From assembly GCA_002431285.1 (NCBI GenBank), contig DJEF01000012.1, forward strand, positions 1-8,972: DNA of 8,972 nt, written 5' to 3'. The translations under genes and the position numbers were made by a program. Positions 5,416 to 8,972 of the stretch are shown in pieces. The stretch is from Ruminococcaceae bacterium UBA5905. GTDB taxonomy: Bacteria > Bacillota > Clostridia > Oscillospirales > Acutalibacteraceae. How positions within the stretch are numbered: the stretch's first letter is position 1; every line of letters begins with the position of its first letter. The notes under the pieces are model-generated. The model was not told the origin of the DNA and searched no databases. It was given only the letters and a program-made list of their open reading frames with translations.

Positions 5416-8400
5416 ATGGAGAAGTCCAACAGGAAAACGGTGGCAAAGGCATGGACGGTCGTCGCGCTGTTTGCCGTTGCCGCAGTGCTTTCCGCCGTAT
5501 TTATGGGGAGGGTCGCCATCAACTACGATCTGGCGGATTATCTGGGCGCCGACACACAGACGAAGATTGCCCTGGACATGATCGAGGGAGATTTCGGCGT
5601 GACCGGAAATTTGCAGGTTATGGCCAGACAGGTGTCGGCGGAAACGGCGGATTCCATCCGGGATACGATCGAGGCGGTTCCGCACGTGCTGCACGTCAAC
5701 TTTGACCGGTACGATACCGCCTACTATAAGGACGGGAATGCGCTGTTCATCGTGATCATAGACGGCGACGATTATTCCGATAACGCCAAGCAGGCGGCGG
5801 CGGATGTGCAGGCGGCGCTGTCCGCCTATGAGGGCATGGAATATGGCGGCACCACGGTGGAAAAGCAGAATCTTCAGGATGCGATCACCCACGAGATGGT
5901 GTATATTCTGGCTGTTTCTCTCTGCCTTGTGGTGGCGATCCTCCTGATCACCTCGGAATCGTGGCTGGAGCCGTTCGTCCTGCTGGCCGCCTCGGGGGTC
6001 GCGATCCTGATCAATCGGGGGACGAACGTGTTCTTCGGCGAGATCTCCTACATCACCAATTCCATCGCGGCCATATTGCAGCTGGCGCTGTCGATTGATT
6101 ACAGCATTGTGCTCCTGCACACCTATCGGCGGGAGCGGGAAACGGCGGGGGACAGCGGTGAGGCCATGGGCCGGGCGATCCGGGCGGTGCTCAGGCCGGT
6201 TTCGGCCAGCGCGCTGACGACCATCGCGGGATTGCTTGCGCTGCTGTTTATGTCCTTCCGCATCGGTTTCGATATCGGCATCGTGCTGATGAAGGGCATT
6301 GTCATTTCGGCGATCACTTCGGTGACACTGCTGCCGGCTCTGGTGCTGCTGCTGGGGAAGTTCCTGCAGCGGGCGCACAAACGGGCGTTTGTGCCCCGGG
6401 GAAAGGCTTTTTGCAAAATCGCCTATAAGGCCAATAAGGTCATCGTGCCGCTGGCGCTGGTGCTGGTCGTGCTCTGCGGTTATTTGCAAACCGGCAACCG
6501 CTATCGGTTCACCGACACCAAGGCGGCCAACACAGCCATCACCGATGCATTCGGCAACCATAATTCCGTGGTGGTGGTGTACCCGAACTCCGACGACCGG
6601 TTTGAAAAGGAGAAAGCCTTGACCGATGCGCTGTATGCGTACCGGACGGAGGACGGGAAGAGCGTGCTGACCAACTACACGGCGTATACGGATACGGTGC
6701 GGGAATGGTACGATACGGAAAAGGCGGTGCAAAAGCTGGAAATTTCCGCCCACGATGCCGATCTGCTGTTCACCATGTACAATCTGTATCGGCAGCCGGA
6801 CAGCGTGAAGCTGACCTTTGCGGATTTTGTGCACTATGCCAATGGGCTGCTGGATACCGATGAGGATGTGAAGGATTTTGTGGACGGGGACACCACCGAG
6901 ACGCTGCGCACGCTGCAGGCGGTGTCCGAGATCATGCAGGGCGATCTTACCGCCGGGGAGCTGTATACAAAGCTCACCACCGGCGCGATGGAGGGGACGG
7001 ATGTCCGGCTCTTTTCGCTGGAGCAGCTGTATGGGCTGTATTTCTACGACCGCGTGGCCGAGCCTGCGGTGGATTTCCGGACCATGCTGGCGTTTATCAC
7101 GGCGGCCTCCGAAAGCGCGGATCTGAGCACGGCGTTCGACGCGACGACCGCGGCGCAGCTGAAAACGCTGTCCGCCGGCATCGAGCAGTTTGAAGCGCAG
7201 ATGGCGACCCCCATGGATGCGGTGCAGCTCCGGGGATGGCTGTATCAAAACGGCGGCGTGTTGCTCGATGATGGGCAGCTGGCGCAGATCTTCGGGGGAT
7301 ATTTCGCCGCCACGGGCGAGCCGCGGGCGGAGACCGCGCCGTTTCTGCCGCTGATGAAATTCCTCGCAGCCAGCGGGCAGCTCTCCGACCCCACGGCTGT
7401 CGCGACGATCCGGGGATACGATACGCTGGATCAGGCCATCCGCGGGCGGTATGGGTGCGATCGGTTTCTGCCGACGCTGGCGCAGGTGGCTGCGGCGCTT
7501 TCCGGCGCGGCGCCGCAGATGACCGTGACCGGAGAATCGGTGCAGCAGCTGTATATCCGATATTTTTATGAAACCGACCGGATGCCTGCCGGTCGGATGT
7601 CCGGCAAGACCTTTGCGGAATATGCGCTGGCGACGGCGGAGACCAATGCGGCCGTCCGGGGACAGCTGACGGATGCAAACCGGGATAAGCTGGCCGATAT
7701 GCTGACCGTATACCGATATGTCACCGATACGGCGGAGCTGGATTTTAACGCGGCGTATGAGCGGCTGTCCGCCTTGCAGGGCGCGATCCGGAGCGATATG
7801 ACCTCCGCCACGCTGGAGAAGGATAACGTGTCCGGCGTGTTTATCAAGTATGCGACGAACGGGGGAAATGCGCTGACATCGCCCATGATGGCCTGTGATC
7901 TGCTGGATTTTGTGGTTGACAATATGGACACCAACACCCTGCTGAAGCGAAAAATGACGGCCGAGAACCGGGACAAGGTGACGGACGCTCAGGCGGACAT
8001 TGACACGGCGAACGACCTGTTTTTGGGCGAGAGCTATTCCCGGATGCTGCTGTCCGTGGATCTGCCGAATGAGAGCGCGGATACCACCGCCTTTGTGGAG
8101 TATCTGTCGGCGGAGGCGAAAACGGTGTTCGGCGACGGGGCGTATATCACGGGCGAGATCGTTTCTACCTACGATCTGGAGAAATCATTCGATTATGACA
8201 ACCGGCTGATCACGATTTTTACGCTGGTTTCGATTTTTGTTATTGTGCTGGTGGTGTTCCGGTCCCTGTCGCTGCCGGTGATCCTGGTGGCGATCATTCA
8301 GGGAGCGATCTTCATCGCAATGAGCACCCAGCGGCTGGGGAACGGCATCTTTTTCATGAGTTACATTGTGACCACCTGCATACTGATGGGTGCTACGATC

Positions 8401-8700
8401 GACTATGGCATTCTGATGTCCAGCAGCTATGTGGGATATCGCGGGTGCGACGATAAGCGGCAGGCGCTTGCCCGGTCGGTGGAGGCGGCCATGCCCACGG
8501 TGTTCACTTCCGGGATGATCCTGACCGTCTGCGGCTTTGTGATTCAGGGTATTTCCAGTCAGAATTCCATTTCCACCGTGGGACGGCTGATCGGGATCGG
8601 CACGGTCTGCTCGGTGGTGATGATCACCGTTGTGCTGCCGTCGGTGCTGTATCTGCTGGATGGCTTTGTGATGCGGTTGTCCATGAAGAAGAAAAAGTAA
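5416..8700 (+). CDS. MMPL/RND-superfamily membrane transporter
   Basis: The 1094-residue product is a proton-driven exporter of the MMPL (RND-related) type, as seen in Gram-positive bacteria, where relatives move lipids or hydrophobic compounds; the substrate is unknown. It has the duplicated layout: TM1 (~11-31), an outer loop (~34-160), TM2-TM6 (~161-317), TM7 (~342-358), a second outer loop (~359-930), and TM8-TM12 (~931-1078), ending in a basic tail (MKKKK). Both halves carry the paired Asp-Tyr of the MMPL proton relay in TM4 and TM10: LSIDYS (Asp228-Tyr229) and ATIDYG (Asp996-Tyr997). The second loop, ~570 residues, is far longer than the first (~125) and repetitive in style, rich in Ala, Thr, Asp and Leu. 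The start is ATG 5416, with GGGAG (5403-5407) 8 nt upstream. The gene has its own promoter and terminator-like hairpin, so it is probably monocistronic. The frame is intact, and GC-rich third positions indicate normal coding use. A long minus-strand frame over 5377-7248 is its antisense shadow. Confidence 0.93.
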   Translation: MEKSNRKTVAKAWTVVALFAVAAVLSAVFMGRVAINYDLADYLGADTQTKIALDMIEGDFGVTGNLQVMARQVSAETADSIRDTIEAVPHVLHVNFDRYDTAYYKDGNALFIVIIDGDDYSDNAKQAAADVQAALSAYEGMEYGGTTVEKQNLQDAITHEMVYILAVSLCLVVAILLITSESWLEPFVLLAASGVAILINRGTNVFFGEISYITNSIAAILQLALSIDYSIVLLHTYRRERETAGDSGEAMGRAIRAVLRPVSASALTTIAGLLALLFMSFRIGFDIGIVLMKGIVISAITSVTLLPALVLLLGKFLQRAHKRAFVPRGKAFCKIAYKANKVIVPLALVLVVLCGYLQTGNRYRFTDTKAANTAITDAFGNHNSVVVVYPNSDDRFEKEKALTDALYAYRTEDGKSVLTNYTAYTDTVREWYDTEKAVQKLEISAHDADLLFTMYNLYRQPDSVKLTFADFVHYANGLLDTDEDVKDFVDGDTTETLRTLQAVSEIMQGDLTAGELYTKLTTGAMEGTDVRLFSLEQLYGLYFYDRVAEPAVDFRTMLAFITAASESADLSTAFDATTAAQLKTLSAGIEQFEAQMATPMDAVQLRGWLYQNGGVLLDDGQLAQIFGGYFAATGEPRAETAPFLPLMKFLAASGQLSDPTAVATIRGYDTLDQAIRGRYGCDRFLPTLAQVAAALSGAAPQMTVTGESVQQLYIRYFYETDRMPAGRMSGKTFAEYALATAETNAAVRGQLTDANRDKLADMLTVYRYVTDTAELDFNAAYERLSALQGAIRSDMTSATLEKDNVSGVFIKYATNGGNALTSPMMACDLLDFVVDNMDTNTLLKRKMTAENRDKVTDAQADIDTANDLFLGESYSRMLLSVDLPNESADTTAFVEYLSAEAKTVFGDGAYITGEIVSTYDLEKSFDYDNRLITIFTLVSIFVIVLVVFRSLSLPVILVAIIQGAIFIAMSTQRLGNGIFFMSYIVTTCILMGATIDYGILMSSSYVGYRGCDDKRQALARSVEAAMPTVFTSGMILTVCGFVIQGISSQNSISTVGRLIGIGTVCSVVMITVVLPSVLYLLDGFVMRLSMKKKK

Positions 8701-8731
8701 GGCCGCCCCGGTCAAGGCCAACGCTGCCGGA

Positions 8732-8798
8732 CGGTTCGGGCGCACGGTGTCTTCGCTTTCGGCGAGTCCGTGCGCCCGAACCGCCGGGGGCTTTGGGT
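8732..8798 (+). terminator. Terminator-like hairpin after the transporter gene
   Basis: CGGTTCGGGCGCACGG (8732-8747) and CCGTGCGCCCGAACCG (8768-8783) form a perfect 16-bp stem with a 20-nt loop. CCGG on each side can extend it past a bulged A. The T content that follows is modest (CTTTGGGTTT), so this is a strong hairpin but not a textbook U-tract terminator. It separates the transporter gene from the tRNA promoter. Confidence 0.7.
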
Positions 8799-8811
8799 TT
8801 GAAAAAAACAG

Positions 8812-8840
8812 TTGACATTTGCCGGTGTGTTGTATATAAT
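8812..8840 (+). promoter_or_regulatory. Perfect sigma-A promoter for the tRNA gene
   Basis: TTGACA (8812-8817) and TATAAT (8835-8840) match the consensus exactly with a 17-bp spacer. They lie 28 bp before the tRNA, as expected for a strong stable-RNA promoter. Confidence 0.93.
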
Positions 8841-8868
8841 AGTTAAGCGCTTGTAAATAGGCGAATTC

Positions 8869-8944
8869 GATCCATTAGCTCAGTTGGCAGAGCACTTGAC
8901 TTTTAATCAAGGTGTCCGGGGTTCGAATCCCCGATGGATCACCA
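8869..8944 (+). tRNA. tRNA-Lys (anticodon UUU)
   Basis: The 76-nt cloverleaf is complete. The acceptor arms GATCCAT and ATGGATC pair, the D-arm is AGCTCAGTTGGCAGAGC, and the anticodon stem CTTGA/TCAAG encloses the loop CTTTTAA with anticodon TTT at 8902-8904. The T-arm is CCGGGGTTCGAATCCCCG. The discriminator A at 8941 and the 3' CCA are encoded, ending at 8944. It reads AAA and AAG codons. Confidence 0.97.
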
Positions 8945-8952
8945 ACAGAAAA

Positions 8953-8972
8953 GCCACCCCGGATGGGGTGGC
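8953..8972 (+). terminator. Hairpin after tRNA-Lys, cut by the window edge
   Basis: GCCACCCC (8953-8960) and GGGGTGGC (8965-8972) form a perfect 8-bp stem with a GGAT loop, 8 nt after the tRNA. The T-run that would confirm an intrinsic terminator lies beyond the window. Confidence 0.75.

Noticed and set aside
5377..7248. 623-residue open frame on the - strand
   Set aside because: It is antisense to the transporter gene. Its His/Arg/Gln-rich composition is typical of the reverse of a GC-rich coding sequence.

Overview
The window looks like a low-GC-type Gram-positive (Firmicutes, Clostridia; Ruminococcaceae/Oscillospiraceae-like) chromosome. The reasons are the 23S end ...GAGGGCTTGACC, a bacterial 5S rRNA, near-perfect sigma-A promoters, a Firmicutes-type Amidase_6 wall-hydrolase domain, a large MMPL transporter and a tRNA-Lys with encoded CCA. 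The protein genes are GC-rich, while the promoter regions are locally AT-rich. The genus cannot be read from the sequence.

Layout: (1) 1-602 is the end of an rRNA operon: the 23S 3' end, a 267-nt spacer with two perfect hairpins, 5S rRNA and a 19-bp terminator hairpin. (2) 610-1036 holds a long hairpin and a direct tandem repeat of about 158 bp (2.4 copies). (3) 1037-3080 has no credible gene, but carries about 15 copies of a 17-bp palindrome, TGTGAA-N5-TTCACA. Copies lie irregularly, mostly 40-125 bp apart, in both orientations. This array is the most unusual feature of the window. (4) A consensus promoter (3085-3113) drives an exported Amidase_6 protein. Its frame is broken inside a (CA)5C tract at 4075-4085, between the catalytic Cys and His. 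The restored frame then runs without a stop into a small polytopic membrane protein (internal GTG with ribosome binding site at 4413, end 4919). (5) After a terminator and a gene-free stretch, a promoter at 5313-5341 drives a 1094-residue MMPL/RND-type transporter (5416-8700). (6) A long hairpin ends this unit. A perfect TTGACA-17-TATAAT promoter then serves a tRNA-Lys(UUU), followed by a terminator hairpin cut by the window edge.

All identified genes are on the + strand. The amidase, membrane protein and transporter all concern the cell envelope, but separate promoters and terminators indicate independent units. The sequence does not show that the palindrome array regulates any particular gene.
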